In this document: piece by piece, positions 1-8,033 of the stretch | Layout of the letters: every line of letters starts with the position of its first letter | Position numbering within the stretch: the stretch's first letter is position 1 | Source: JACDAN01 sp035697545 | Lineage (GTDB): Bacteria > Actinomycetota > Thermoleophilia > Gaiellales > Gaiellaceae | Reading direction: 5' to 3' | Length of the DNA: 15,731 bases | Assembly (NCBI GenBank): GCA_035697545.1 | Contig: DASSCT010000045.1 | Location: 1 to 15,731, forward strand | The notes under the pieces: generated by a model | The model's database searches: none | What the model was told of the DNA's origin: nothing | What the model saw: the letters and a program-made list of their open reading frames with translations, nothing else | Position numbers and translations under genes: made by a program

Positions 1-1
1 C

Positions 2-757
2 CTCAAGCGACTGATCGTCGGTGGCCTAGAGCGCGTCTACGAGCTGGGGCGGGATTTTCGCAACGAGAGCGTCTCCTACAAGCATCAGCCCGAGTTCACG
101 ATGGTCGAGTGGTACGAGGCGTACGCCGACTACCGGGACACGATGGAGCGCATCGAGCAGCTCGTCGCCGCCGTCGCCCAGGAGGTGCTCGGCACGACCA
201 AGGTCACCTTTCGCGGCCATGAGATCGATCTGGCTCCGCCCTGGCGGCGCGTCAAGCTCCTGGACAAGCTCGAAACCGAAGGGCTCTGGACGCGCGACGC
301 CGATGAGCTGCGGGCGCGGCTGGAGGCGCGCGGCGTCGACACGTCGGCGGACAAGAGCTGGGCCCAGCTCGTCGACCATGCGCTGAGCTCGTTCGTGGAG
401 CCGAATCTGATCGAGCCTACGATCCTCCACGACTACCCCGTCGAGCTCTCGCCGTTCGCCCGCGCGACGGAGGACGATCCGTCGATCGTCGAGCGCTTCG
501 AGTACTTCGTCGGCGGAATGGAGCTCGGAAACGCCTTCACGGAGATCAACGATCCGGACGAGCAGGCGGAGCGGTTCGAGCAGCAGGCGGCGGAGGCCGG
601 CGGCGAGCCGGGTGACCCGGACTACGTCGAGGCGCTCGCCTACGGGATGCCGCCGACCGGCGGAATCGGCCTCGGTATCGACCGCCTAGCGATGGTCCTG
701 ACGGGCCGGGAGACGATCAGAGACGTGATCCTCTTCCCGGCGCTACGCCCCCGTTAA
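2..757 (+). CDS. lysS: Lysyl-tRNA synthetase, class II (3' part)
   Basis: This is the C-terminal part of cytoplasmic lysyl-tRNA synthetase, which charges tRNA-Lys with lysine using ATP. The reading frame is open from base 2, so the gene starts upstream of the window; about 251 residues are visible of a family length near 500. The first residues contain the class II core ELGRDFRNE and HQPEFTMVEWYEAYADY, corresponding to motif 2 and the segment after it. Near the C-terminus GMELGNAFTEINDP is the typical lysine-pocket and adenylate-site segment. Motif 3 follows as GIGLGIDRL, and the ending DVILFPALRPR is typical of bacterial LysRS. The internal ATG at 101 is only a codon within the catalytic domain, not the start. 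The stop codon TAA at 755-757 overlaps the stop of the convergent epimerase gene. In Mycobacterium lysS lies just upstream of lsr2 and clpC, which fits clpC being close by here. Confidence 0.95.
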   Translation, partial: LKRLIVGGLERVYELGRDFRNESVSYKHQPEFTMVEWYEAYADYRDTMERIEQLVAAVAQEVLGTTKVTFRGHEIDLAPPWRRVKLLDKLETEGLWTRDADELRARLEARGVDTSADKSWAQLVDHALSSFVEPNLIEPTILHDYPVELSPFARATEDDPSIVERFEYFVGGMELGNAFTEINDPDEQAERFEQQAAEAGGEPGDPDYVEALAYGMPPTGGIGLGIDRLAMVLTGRETIRDVILFPALRPR

Positions 758-1764
758 CGGAGAGCAGAGCGAGTCGCCGCCGGAGCGGGGCTTTGCCCCA
801 CGTGCTGGACGACTTCGGCCAGGATTCCGTCCAGGTCGATGGTCGGCGCCCAGCCGACGGCCTCGCTGATCTTCTCGATCGAGGGCATCCGCTGGAACAT
901 TTCCTCGATTCCGTGCCCGTAGACCTCCTCGTAGGGGACGAAAAGGAGCTCTGAGGAGCTGCCGGTTGCCCTGAGCACCCGCTCGGCGAGCTCCAGGATG
1001 GTCACGGACTCGGTCGAGCCGACGTTGTAGATCTGCCCGGTCGTCGCCGGCTCCCCTGCCAACGCGACGAGTGCCTGCACCGTGTCGGCGACGTGGCAGA
1101 AGCAGCGGGTCTGCGTCCCGTCGCCGTGGATTTCCAGCGGCGAGCCGGCAAGCGCCGCCTGGACGAAGCGGGGGATCACGTTCCCGTACTGCCCGCTCTG
1201 CCGCGGGCCGACGGTGTTGAAGAGGCGAGCGATGACACAGCGCAAACCGTCCTCCTCGTGCCTCGCGAGCGCGAGGAACTCGTCCATGGCCTTGGAGTCC
1301 GCGTAGGCCCAGCGCTTCGCCGTCGTCGGGCCGTAGATGCGGCGCGCGTCCTCCCGAAGAGGCAGGTTCTCGGCCTCGTGGTCCCCGTAGACCTCCGAGC
1401 TGGAGGCGACAAGAACGGGCTTGTCGAACCGGCTCGCATACTCCAGGACGTTCTCCGTCCCGCGGACGTTGGTGAGCAGCGTGTGGCCAGGCCGCTCGAC
1501 GATCAACCGAACGCCGACGGCGGCTGCGAGGTGAAAGACAGCGTCGGAGCGATGGACGAGCTCGCTGACCACGGAAGGCGAGAGCACCGATTCCACCGCC
1601 AGGTGGAAGCGCGGGTCCTTGACGAGCTGCGCGACGTTCGCCTCCGAGCCGGTGGAGAGATCGTCCAGCGCATAGACCTCCCAGCCCTGATCGAGCAGTA
1701 ACTCGGAGAGATGGGAGCCGATGAACCCCGCACCGCCGGTGACGAGCGCAACCCTGTCTGCCAC
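754..1764 (-). CDS. NAD-dependent epimerase/dehydratase (extended SDR)
   Basis: This 336-residue protein is an extended short-chain dehydrogenase/reductase of the nucleotide-sugar epimerase/dehydratase group, expected to act in the cytoplasm on an NDP-sugar. The Rossmann glycine motif GGAGFIG lies at residues 10-16, followed by acidic residues D34/D35 that would bind the NAD ribose. HLAAAVGV is at 78-85, SSSEVYG at 121-127, and the catalytic Tyr154-x3-Lys158 pair is in YADSK. The segment NTVGPRQSGQYGNVIPRF resembles UDP-glucuronate decarboxylases and UDP-glucose 4-epimerases. I cannot tell which substrate is used, so no gene symbol is given. The GTG start at 1764-1762 has no Shine-Dalgarno sequence but has a TAGGTT box 7 nt upstream, suggesting a leaderless transcript. 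The gene is convergent with lysS and divergent from clpC, so it looks inserted at the place lsr2 occupies in Mycobacterium. Confidence 0.88.
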   Translation of the reverse strand: MADRVALVTGGAGFIGSHLSELLLDQGWEVYALDDLSTGSEANVAQLVKDPRFHLAVESVLSPSVVSELVHRSDAVFHLAAAVGVRLIVERPGHTLLTNVRGTENVLEYASRFDKPVLVASSSEVYGDHEAENLPLREDARRIYGPTTAKRWAYADSKAMDEFLALARHEEDGLRCVIARLFNTVGPRQSGQYGNVIPRFVQAALAGSPLEIHGDGTQTRCFCHVADTVQALVALAGEPATTGQIYNVGSTESVTILELAERVLRATGSSSELLFVPYEEVYGHGIEEMFQRMPSIEKISEAVGWAPTIDLDGILAEVVQHVGQSPAPAATRSALR

Positions 1765-1771
1765 GAGCCCG

Positions 1772-1777
1772 AACCTA
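1772..1777 (-). promoter_or_regulatory. Candidate leaderless -10 box of the epimerase gene
   Basis: The minus strand reads TAGGTT, then seven bases, then the GTG start codon. This matches the actinobacterial TANNNT -10 consensus at the spacing that puts transcription start on or next to the first base of the start codon. No Shine-Dalgarno sequence is visible, which agrees with leaderless translation. The -35 region is poor. Confidence 0.45.
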
Positions 1778-1978
1778 CTTCTTTTCGGCTGTCGAAGCGT
1801 CAGATCTAAACCGCATCGCCTCTTTTGCCGAAACCTCTTTCACAAGATGCGAGTACGCAGTCGTAAAGACTTTTCAAAGCGTTCCTCGTCCCCGACGTGG
1901 GCGCCGAACCGTGGGCTACGATGGGCCGACCTTCGAGGTGTGGCCAGACTGATCGGCTGCTCGTCGGAACCGTCGCGG

Positions 1979-1985
1979 AAGGGAG
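1979..1985 (+). promoter_or_regulatory. Ribosome binding site deciding the clpC TTG start
   Basis: AAGGGAG lies 9 nt before the TTG at 1995. ClpC proteins usually begin MFERFTERAR, and this TTG is the codon that gives exactly that N-terminus. The pairing of ribosome binding site and family-typical start fixes the start codon. Confidence 0.75.
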
Positions 1986-1994
1986 ATTCGAAGG

Positions 1995-4529
1995 TTGTTT
2001 GAGCGTTTCACCGAACGGGCCCGCCAAGTCGTCGTCTTGGCGCAGGACGAAGCACGTGCGCTGAAGCACAACTACATCGGCACGGAGCACATCCTGCTCG
2101 GCCTGCTCCGTGAAGAGGAAGGTCTCGCTGCCCGCGTCCTCGAGTCCCTCGACATCACGGTCGAGGAGGTCCGCGCCCAGGTCGCCCGCATCGTCGGCCA
2201 GGGCGACGAGGTCACGACGGGCCAGATCCCGTTCACCCCGCGCGCGAAGAAGGTGCTCGAGCTCGCGCTGCGCGAGGCGCTCTCGCTCGGCCACAACTAC
2301 ATCGGCACCGAGCACATCCTGCTCGGCCTCGTCCGCGAGAACGAGGGCGTCGCGGCGCGCATCCTGCTCGACTTCGACGCCGACGCCGAGAAGATCCGCA
2401 ACGAGATCATCCGCATGCTCTCCGGTCCCGGCCGCCGCCAGCAGGGTGGAGGCGCCGCCGGCGAGAAAGCGAAGAGCTCGAAGCTGCTCGACCAGTTCGG
2501 CCGCAACCTGACGAAGCTCGCGGCCGAGGCCAAGCTCGACCCGGTGGTCGGCCGCCAGACCGAGATCGAGCGCGTGATGCAGATCCTGTCACGCCGCACG
2601 AAGAACAACCCGGTGCTGATCGGCGAGCCCGGCGTCGGCAAGACCGCCGTTGTCGAGGGTCTCGCCGCCCGGATCTCCTCGAACCAGGTGCCCGAGCTGC
2701 TCAAGAACAAGCAGATCTACACGCTCGACCTTGCCGCCCTCGTGGCGGGCTCGAAGTACCGCGGCGAGTTCGAGGAGCGCCTGAAGAAGGTGATGAAGGA
2801 GATCACCCAGCGCGGCGACATCATCCTGTTCATCGACGAGCTCCACAACCTCGTCGGCGCGGGCGCCGCCGAGGGCGCGATCGACGCAGCGTCGATCCTC
2901 AAGCCCGCGCTCGCCCGCGGCGAGCTCCAGACGATCGGCGCGACGACGCTCGACGAGTACCGGAAGTACCTGGAGCGCGACGCCGCGCTCGAGCGCCGCT
3001 TCCAGCAGATCCGCGTCGACGAGCCCTCCGTGGACGACACGGTCGAGATCCTGCGCGGCCTCCGCGACCGCTACGAGGCCCATCACCGCTGCACGATCTC
3101 CGACGAGGCCCTCCGAGCAGCTGCAATCCTCGCCGACCGCTACATCCAGGACCGCCACCTGCCTGACAAGGCCATCGATCTGATCGACGAGGCAGCGTCG
3201 CGCATGCGCATCAAGACCATGAGCGCGCCTCCGAGGCATCGCGAGCTCGAAGAGGAGATCGAGAAGGTCCGCAGCGAGAAGGAAGCGTCGATCGAGGCGC
3301 AGGAGTTCGAGAAGGCCGCATCGCTGCGCGACAAAGAGCGGAAACTGACGCAGAAGCGCCGCGAGCTCGAGGAGAGCTGGCAGAACGAGGAGGGCGTCGA
3401 CAAGCCCGTCATCGGCGAGGACGAGATCGCCGACATCGTTTCCATGTGGACCGGCATCCCGGTCTTCAAGCTGACCGAGGCCGAGTCCCAGAAGCTCATC
3501 CGCATGGAGGACGAGCTGCACAAGCGCGTGATCGGCCAGGAAGAGGCGATCGTCGCCGTGTCGAAGTCGATCCGCCGCGCCCGCGCGGGGATCAAGGATC
3601 CAAAGCGCCCGACCGGCTCGTTTATCTTCCTCGGCCCCTCCGGCGTCGGCAAGACCGAGCTCGCCCGGACCCTCGCCGAGTTCCTGTTCGGCGATGAAGA
3701 GGCCATGATCCAGGTCGACATGTCGGAGTACATGGAGAAGCACTCCGTGTCCCGGCTCGTCGGCTCACCCCCGGGCTACATCGGCTACGACGAGGGCGGC
3801 CAGCTCACGGAGGCCGTTCGCCGGAAGCCGTACTCAGTCGTCCTGCTGGACGAGATCGAGAAGGCACACCCGGACGTCTTCAACATCCTGCTGCAGATCC
3901 TCGAGGACGGGAAGCTGACCGACGCCCAGGGGCGCAAGGTCGACTTCCGCAACACGATCGTGATCATGACCTCGAACATCGGCGCGGCCACGATCTCGAA
4001 GAACCAGACCCTCGGTTTCTCGCTCGGCGACGACACGGGCCTCTCCTACGAGGAGATGAAGGACCGGATCATGGGTGAGCTCAAGAAGGTCTTCCGGCCC
4101 GAGCTCCTCAACCGCATCGACGAGGTCATCGTCTTCCACAAGCTCAGTCGCGAGGAGATCATGCTGATCGTCGACCTGCTGATGAAGCGGCTCGAGGACC
4201 AGATGGGCGAGCACGAGGCCGACATCGAGCTGACCGACGAGGCCAAGGAGCTGCTCGTCGAGAAGGGCTATGACCCGACGATGGGCGCGAGGCCGCTGCG
4301 CCGCGCGATCCAGCGGTACATCGAGGACCCGCTCGCCGACTTCGTTCTTGGACGGACGATCGAGCCGGGGTCGACGATTCTCGTCAACCGGAAGCCGGAC
4401 ACGGACGACGAGGTCGCCATCGACGTCATCCCCGGCGCGCCGCCGGTCGAGGAGAAGGTCACCGTCCCGCCCGAGGAGCCCAAGGGCGAGAGCGGCGACG
4501 ACGAACCGCACGACTCTTCCGAGGGCTAG
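1995..4529 (+). CDS. clpC: ATP-dependent Clp protease ATP-binding subunit ClpC
   Basis: ClpC is a cytoplasmic AAA+ unfoldase that recognises, unfolds and feeds protein substrates into the ClpP peptidase. The 844-residue length is normal. Two Clp-N repeats occupy about residues 1-145, shown by the repeated NYIGTEHILLGL segment. The first AAA+ domain has Walker A GEPGVGKT at 210-217 and Walker B ending in D281-E282. A UVR-type coiled-coil stretch lies at about 420-460 (AQEFEKAASLRDKE). The second AAA+ domain has Walker A GPSGVGKT at 547-554, the pore loop GYIGYDEGG near 594-602 and Walker B VVLLDE at 615-620. The sensor-2 GARPLRR segment and a low-complexity acidic tail end the protein. The start is TTG, supported by an upstream AAGGGAG. 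The transporter gene follows after 16 nt on the same strand. ClpP is not in the window. Confidence 0.98.
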   Translation: MFERFTERARQVVVLAQDEARALKHNYIGTEHILLGLLREEEGLAARVLESLDITVEEVRAQVARIVGQGDEVTTGQIPFTPRAKKVLELALREALSLGHNYIGTEHILLGLVRENEGVAARILLDFDADAEKIRNEIIRMLSGPGRRQQGGGAAGEKAKSSKLLDQFGRNLTKLAAEAKLDPVVGRQTEIERVMQILSRRTKNNPVLIGEPGVGKTAVVEGLAARISSNQVPELLKNKQIYTLDLAALVAGSKYRGEFEERLKKVMKEITQRGDIILFIDELHNLVGAGAAEGAIDAASILKPALARGELQTIGATTLDEYRKYLERDAALERRFQQIRVDEPSVDDTVEILRGLRDRYEAHHRCTISDEALRAAAILADRYIQDRHLPDKAIDLIDEAASRMRIKTMSAPPRHRELEEEIEKVRSEKEASIEAQEFEKAASLRDKERKLTQKRRELEESWQNEEGVDKPVIGEDEIADIVSMWTGIPVFKLTEAESQKLIRMEDELHKRVIGQEEAIVAVSKSIRRARAGIKDPKRPTGSFIFLGPSGVGKTELARTLAEFLFGDEEAMIQVDMSEYMEKHSVSRLVGSPPGYIGYDEGGQLTEAVRRKPYSVVLLDEIEKAHPDVFNILLQILEDGKLTDAQGRKVDFRNTIVIMTSNIGAATISKNQTLGFSLGDDTGLSYEEMKDRIMGELKKVFRPELLNRIDEVIVFHKLSREEIMLIVDLLMKRLEDQMGEHEADIELTDEAKELLVEKGYDPTMGARPLRRAIQRYIEDPLADFVLGRTIEPGSTILVNRKPDTDDEVAIDVIPGAPPVEEKVTVPPEEPKGESGDDEPHDSSEG

Positions 4530-4545
4530 GAATTAGGCCCGCGCC

Positions 4546-5508
4546 GTGACCCCGGGCCGCCTCGCAGGCGGGCGTCCGACGCTGCCCGCGCTCGCCGGGG
4601 CTGTCGCGATCGCGTTCTCCGGAATCCTCTATCGGTACGCCGACGTCTCTCCGTCAACAGGAGCGTTCTTCCGCTGCGCGTATGCGATCCCGCCGCTCCT
4701 GATGCTCGCCTGGTGGGAAGACCGGCAGCTCGGGCCCCGACCCTGGCGGATGCGCGCGTGGGCGTGGCTCGCCGGCGCGTTCTTCGCGGCCGACCTGATC
4801 ATGTGGCACCGCTCGATCGAGTACGTCGGCGCCGGTCTCGCGACGGTGCTCGGGAACACGCAGGTCGTGCTCGTGGGAGTGCTCGCCTGGCTGATCTACC
4901 GTGAGCGGCCGGCCGCCCCGCTGCTGGCGGCGATTCCAGTCGCGATGGGCGGGATCGTGCTCATCTCGGGCGTGCTGGAAGGCGGCGCGTACGGCGATGA
5001 CCCGCTGCTCGGCGCTATCTACGGCGTCCTGACCGGTGTCGCGTACACGGGGTTCCTGCTGACGCTGCGACACGGATCGCGCGACCTGCGCCGCGTTGCC
5101 GGCCCGCTCTGCGACGCCACCGTCACGTCCGCGTTACTCACGATCCCAGTCGGACTCGTCATTGGCGACCTCGACTTCCTTCCGTCGGCGTCCGCGCAGG
5201 GGTGGCTAATCGTTCTCGCACTCTCCTCACAGGTGCTCGGCTGGCTGCTGATCACCATTTCGCTGCCGCGGCTGCCGGCGGTTCTCACGTCCGTGCTGCT
5301 CACGCTCCAGCCCGTCCTTTCGGTGCTCTTCGCCGGCGTCTTGCTCGGTGAGAGCCCGTCGTCGCTTCAGCTCGCGGGCGTCGCCGCGATCCTGTTCGGG
5401 TTGCTGCTGGCCTCAGCTGCGCGGCGCGGGCGCGAGATGGCTGCGGCCGACGGCGTCGGGCGAGGGACAGCCCAGCAGGGCCAGCGCGAGCGCGAGCTCG
5501 TCGCGTAG
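4546..5508 (+). CDS. EamA/DMT-family membrane transporter
   Basis: This 320-residue integral membrane protein belongs to the drug/metabolite transporter superfamily (EamA type). About ten hydrophobic segments are visible in two homologous halves. The first half includes ALAGAVAIAFSGILYRYADVSPS and FFRCAYAIPPLLML; the second half ends with LLTLQPVLSVLFAGVLLGESPS, the usual EamA second-repeat signature. Such proteins move small metabolites or amino acids across the cytoplasmic membrane, but the substrate cannot be read from sequence. The start is GTG at 4546, 16 nt after the clpC stop and with no clear Shine-Dalgarno sequence, so it is probably expressed from the clpC transcript. The last 96 bp overlap the 3' end of the convergent oxidase gene; the final 25 or so residues are a polar tail outside the conserved domain. 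Confidence 0.88.
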   Translation: MTPGRLAGGRPTLPALAGAVAIAFSGILYRYADVSPSTGAFFRCAYAIPPLLMLAWWEDRQLGPRPWRMRAWAWLAGAFFAADLIMWHRSIEYVGAGLATVLGNTQVVLVGVLAWLIYRERPAAPLLAAIPVAMGGIVLISGVLEGGAYGDDPLLGAIYGVLTGVAYTGFLLTLRHGSRDLRRVAGPLCDATVTSALLTIPVGLVIGDLDFLPSASAQGWLIVLALSSQVLGWLLITISLPRLPAVLTSVLLTLQPVLSVLFAGVLLGESPSSLQLAGVAAILFGLLLASAARRGREMAAADGVGRGTAQQGQRERELVA

Positions 5509-6495
5509 CAGCTCGAACACGTGCTGGACGCCGTCCGCGCCGCGCGCGGCGAGGCCCCAGATCACCGGGCGGCCGATGAGCACGGCCTTTGCGCCCAGCG
5601 CGAGCGCGATCGCGACGTCGGTTCCTCGGCGCACGCCGCCGTCCATCAGCACCTCGACGCGGTCGCCCACTGCCTCGACCACTTCGGGGAGCGCGTCGAG
5701 CGACGCGACGGCGCGGTCGAGCTGGCGGCCGCCGTGGTTGGACACGACGACAGCGTCGCAGCCGTGCTTGGCGGCGAGGAGCGCGTCCTCGGCGGTGAGG
5801 ATCCCTTTGGCGATCACCGGGAGGCCGGCGTGCTCGTGCAGCCACTCGAGGTCGCGCCAGGTCAGTCTCGGATCCACGAGCCGCGCAGCCGAAGACGGCG
5901 TCACGACGCCGAGATCTCCGAGCGCCGACGCATAGACCTCCAACCGGTAATCCGGATGCAGCGCGAAACCGGAGCGGAGATCGCGCTCTCGTGGGCCGAG
6001 AACCGGCAGATCGACGGTGAAGACGACGGCCGAGACCCCGGACTCGCGCGCCTGGGTCAGCACCTCCTTCGTCACCTCGCGGTCGGGGTGCCAGTAGAGC
6101 TGGAACCAGCGGCCGCCCTCGGAAGCCGCCTCGGCGACGTCCGCCGGGCTCGTCGTCGCGAAGGTGGAGAGGCACATGATCGTCCCGGCCGCCGCGACGC
6201 CGCGCGCGACCGCCAGCTCACCTTCCGTGTGCGCCATCCGCTGATAGGCGACCGGCGCGGCGATGATCGGCATCGAAAGCTCGGATCCGAGGACCGTCGT
6301 CGCCGGTGTGACTTCCTCGACGTCGACCAGAACCCGGGGACGCAGGCGCCAGCGATTGAACGCCTCGAGGTTGCCGCGAACCGCGTGCTCGTCCCCCGCG
6401 CCGCCCGCGAAGTAGCCGAACGACGCCTCGTCGAGGGCCTCCTCGGCGAGCCGTTCGTAATCCCAGACGTTGAGGGGATCGTGCGCGCGCTCCAC
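5413..6495 (-). CDS. FMN-dependent alpha-hydroxy-acid oxidase/dehydrogenase
   Basis: This 360-residue protein belongs to the glycolate oxidase / lactate oxidase / L-lactate dehydrogenase (LldD) family, which oxidises 2-hydroxy acids to 2-keto acids with FMN in a TIM-barrel fold. Key features are visible in order: YFAGGAGDE at 28-36, QLYWHPDR with Tyr134, TVDLPVLGPRERDLR with Asp162 and Arg169, Lys230 in VIAKGI, the catalytic-site signature SNHGGRQLD at 252-260 with His254 as general base and Arg257, and the FMN-phosphate loop DGGVRRGTD at 285-293. All expected active-site residues are present. The natural substrate and the electron acceptor (oxygen or a carrier) are not determined. The GTG start has no Shine-Dalgarno sequence but has TAGGCT 6 nt upstream. 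The gene interrupts the ancestral clpC-radA block on the opposite strand, and its 3' end runs 96 bp into the transporter gene. Confidence 0.92.
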   Translation of the reverse strand: MERAHDPLNVWDYERLAEEALDEASFGYFAGGAGDEHAVRGNLEAFNRWRLRPRVLVDVEEVTPATTVLGSELSMPIIAAPVAYQRMAHTEGELAVARGVAAAGTIMCLSTFATTSPADVAEAASEGGRWFQLYWHPDREVTKEVLTQARESGVSAVVFTVDLPVLGPRERDLRSGFALHPDYRLEVYASALGDLGVVTPSSAARLVDPRLTWRDLEWLHEHAGLPVIAKGILTAEDALLAAKHGCDAVVVSNHGGRQLDRAVASLDALPEVVEAVGDRVEVLMDGGVRRGTDVAIALALGAKAVLIGRPVIWGLAARGADGVQHVFELLRDELALALALLGCPSPDAVGRSHLAPAPRS

Positions 6496-6501
6496 AGGCG
6501 G

Positions 6502-6507
6502 AGCCTA
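6502..6507 (-). promoter_or_regulatory. Candidate leaderless -10 box of the oxidase gene
   Basis: The minus strand reads TAGGCT, six bases, then the GTG start codon of the oxidase. It fits TANNNT at leaderless spacing. There is no Shine-Dalgarno sequence upstream of the GTG. Confidence 0.45.
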
Positions 6508-6561
6508 GTGCGCCGCATCATTCGACACAGAATGGGCACAGAGAGCGTCCGTTTCGCGGCC

Positions 6562-6567
6562 TAGAGT
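6562..6567 (+). promoter_or_regulatory. Candidate leaderless -10 box of radA
   Basis: TAGAGT lies 7 nt before the ATG at 6575, fitting TANNNT at leaderless spacing. If correct, transcription starts at or next to the A of the ATG, which excludes the in-frame GTG at 6566 as start. The -35 region is weak. Confidence 0.45.
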
Positions 6568-6574
6568 GCTCCGC

Positions 6575-7912
6575 ATGGCCCAGCCCGCCCTCAGATACGC
6601 CTGCTCGGAGTGCGGCCAGTCGACCGGCCGCTGGCTCGGCCGCTGCCCCGGCTGCGGCAGCTTCGGGACGCTCAACGAGCAAGCTCCGGAGCCCACGCGC
6701 GCGAACGGAGCAGCAGCCCGACCGGTGCTCCGTCTGGTCGAGGTTGAGGCCGAAGAGGCGGCGCGGATGTCTACCGGCGTCTCCGAGCTCGATCGGGTCT
6801 TGGGCGGAGGCCTCGTCCCCGCCTCGCTCGTCCTCGTCGGAGGCGAGCCCGGGATCGGCAAGTCGACGCTGCTCCTGATGGCGCTCGCCGCCATCTCGAA
6901 GGAGCGGCGGGCGCTGCTTGTGACGGGGGAAGAGTCGGCCGCGCAGGTGAAGCTGCGCGCCGCTCGGCTGGGCGGGGCCGAGGGGGTGGAGATCCTTGCC
7001 GAGACCGACCTCGATGCGGTCTGTGCCACGCTCGAGCACGAGCTGCCTGCGGTCTGCGTGATCGACTCGGTGCAGACGCTCTACTCATCCGAGATCGGGT
7101 CGGCGCCTGGCTCGGTCGCCCAGGTCCGTGAGGCATCGGCGCGCCTGCTCCGTGTGGCGAAGGAGGCAGGTGTCGCGCTCTTCCTCGTCGGCCACGTGAC
7201 AAAGGACGGGGCGGTCGCCGGACCACGAGTACTCGAGCACCTCGTCGACTGTGTGCTGCAGTTCGAGGGCGACCGCTATCACGCCCATCGCGTCCTGCGT
7301 GCCGTCAAGAACCGGTTCGGGTCGACGAACGAGCTTGGGGTCTTCGAGATGACCGGGACCGGGCTCGTGGGCGTTCCCGATCCATCGCAGATCTTCGGCG
7401 CGGCGCGCGAAGAGGAGGTCGGATCCGCCGTCGCGTGCGCGCTCGAGGGGACGAGGCCGCTCTTGCTTGAGGTGCAGGCTCTCGTCTCGCCGACGGACCT
7501 GGCGATGCCTCGGCGGGTCGCCACGGGCGTCGACCCGAAGCGCCTCGCGATGATCGTCGCCGTCCTCACGCGCCATGGCGGCATCTCGCTCGGGCAGGCC
7601 GACGTGTTCGTGAACGTGGCGGGAGGCTTGCGGGTGGACGAGCCGGGCGCCGACCTCGCCGTAGCGCTCGCGATCGCCTCAGCGGCCCGTGGGTCGCCGG
7701 TTCCGGCGGGAACTGCGGCGTTCGGCGAGATCGGGTTGACGGGGCGTCTCCGACCTGCGGCCCAGGCCGAGCGGCGGCTCGAGGAGTGTGCGAAGCTCGG
7801 GCTCGCCGCGGTGATCGCCCCGGCGGCCACCAAGGCTCGCCAGGGCCTCGAGACAAGGGCGGTCGAGACGCTTCGTCAGGCCATCAGCGCCGCGCTCGAA
7901 CCCGGCCGCTAG
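6575..7912 (+). CDS. radA: DNA repair protein RadA (Sms)
   Basis: RadA is a RecA-related, DnaB-like ATPase that promotes branch migration and processing of recombination intermediates. Counted from the ATG at 6575 it has 445 residues, a normal length. An N-terminal zinc ribbon uses Cys10, Cys13, Cys24 and Cys27. The RecA-like core has Walker A GEPGIGKS at 90-97, Walker B ending at Asp164 (CVIDSVQT), and the RadA-specific KNRFG motif at 245-249. The C-terminal part (VQALVSPTDL to the end) is the Lon-protease-like domain, which has lost proteolytic function in this family. An in-frame GTG at 6566 would add three residues, but RadA proteins normally begin just before the zinc ribbon and the ATG has a TANNNT box at leaderless spacing. 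In Mycobacterium and Bacillus radA is next to disA; here carD follows instead. Confidence 0.96.
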   Translation: MAQPALRYACSECGQSTGRWLGRCPGCGSFGTLNEQAPEPTRANGAAARPVLRLVEVEAEEAARMSTGVSELDRVLGGGLVPASLVLVGGEPGIGKSTLLLMALAAISKERRALLVTGEESAAQVKLRAARLGGAEGVEILAETDLDAVCATLEHELPAVCVIDSVQTLYSSEIGSAPGSVAQVREASARLLRVAKEAGVALFLVGHVTKDGAVAGPRVLEHLVDCVLQFEGDRYHAHRVLRAVKNRFGSTNELGVFEMTGTGLVGVPDPSQIFGAAREEEVGSAVACALEGTRPLLLEVQALVSPTDLAMPRRVATGVDPKRLAMIVAVLTRHGGISLGQADVFVNVAGGLRVDEPGADLAVALAIASAARGSPVPAGTAAFGEIGLTGRLRPAAQAERRLEECAKLGLAAVIAPAATKARQGLETRAVETLRQAISAALEPGR

Positions 7913-7919
7913 CAGGGGT

Positions 7920-7940
7920 TTTCCAGAAAGTCCCTGGAAA
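7920..7940. repeat. Inverted repeat upstream of the carD promoter
   Basis: TTTCCAG and CTGGAAA form a perfect 7-bp inverted repeat with a 7-nt centre. It begins 8 nt after the radA stop and ends 26 nt before the TATACT box, so it would sit at roughly -40 to -60 of that promoter. It could be a repressor or activator operator, or a weak radA terminator, since five T residues follow at 7948-7952. Confidence 0.4.
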
Positions 7941-7966
7941 CTGTGGCTTTTTGGCCGAGTTTCCGG

Positions 7967-7972
7967 TATACT
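7967..7972 (+). promoter_or_regulatory. Promoter -10 box for the carD-ispD-ispF operon
   Basis: TATACT is the best housekeeping -10 match in the window. It stands in an otherwise GC-rich gap between radA and carD. No good TTGACA-like -35 lies 16-19 nt upstream. Transcription from here would give carD a leader of about 65-70 nt that includes the hairpin at 7982-8009. Confidence 0.6.
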
Positions 7973-7981
7973 GGCTGCGCT

Positions 7982-8009
7982 CGCCGGCGGAAGGGTCATC
8001 CCGCCGGCG
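7982..8009 (+). terminator. Terminator-like hairpin in the carD leader
   Basis: CGCCGGCGG (7982-7990) pairs perfectly with CCGCCGGCG (8001-8009) around a 10-nt loop, and a T-rich stretch TTTGTTGTGT follows at 8011-8020. This has the form of an intrinsic terminator, but it lies downstream of the TATACT box and upstream of the carD start. It may be an attenuator in the carD leader, or the radA terminator if carD uses another promoter. Confidence 0.5.
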
Positions 8010-8033
8010 GTTTGTTGTGTAATCGTCTGGAGT

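Larger units (their letters stand above)
1765..1994. promoter_or_regulatory. Divergent intergenic region, epimerase / clpC
   Basis: This 230-bp gap separates two divergent genes and must hold both promoters. On the minus strand TAGGTT (1777-1772) is a -10-like box 7 nt from the epimerase GTG. On the plus strand TACGAT (1917-1922) is a possible -10 for clpC, with no convincing -35; it would give a leader of about 65 nt ending in the Shine-Dalgarno sequence at 1979-1985. I looked for the known clp/heat-shock operators (HspR HAIR repeat, CIRCE, a ClgR palindrome) and did not find a clear match. No further gene is supported here. Confidence 0.45.

Noticed and set aside
1765..1994. HspR HAIR repeat, CIRCE or ClgR box upstream of clpC
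   Set aside because: No clear match to any of these; CTTT-TC-AAAG at 1870-1880 is too short and does not fit them.
2589..3743. Long open frame antisense to clpC (384 codons)
   Set aside because: It is the complement of strongly conserved clpC coding sequence in GC-rich DNA and shows no family motif.
4530..4545. TAGGCC before the transporter GTG as a leaderless -10 box
   Set aside because: It lacks the final T of TANNNT, and the 16-nt gap after clpC favours co-transcription.
5521..6564. Long open frame antisense to the oxidase gene (347 codons)
   Set aside because: The oxidase on the other strand has all active-site residues; the antisense product is Arg/Ala/Asp-rich with no recognisable domain.
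6566..6574. GTG at 6566 as radA start
   Set aside because: It overlaps the likely -10 box, has no ribosome binding site and adds only three residues before the usual RadA N-terminus.
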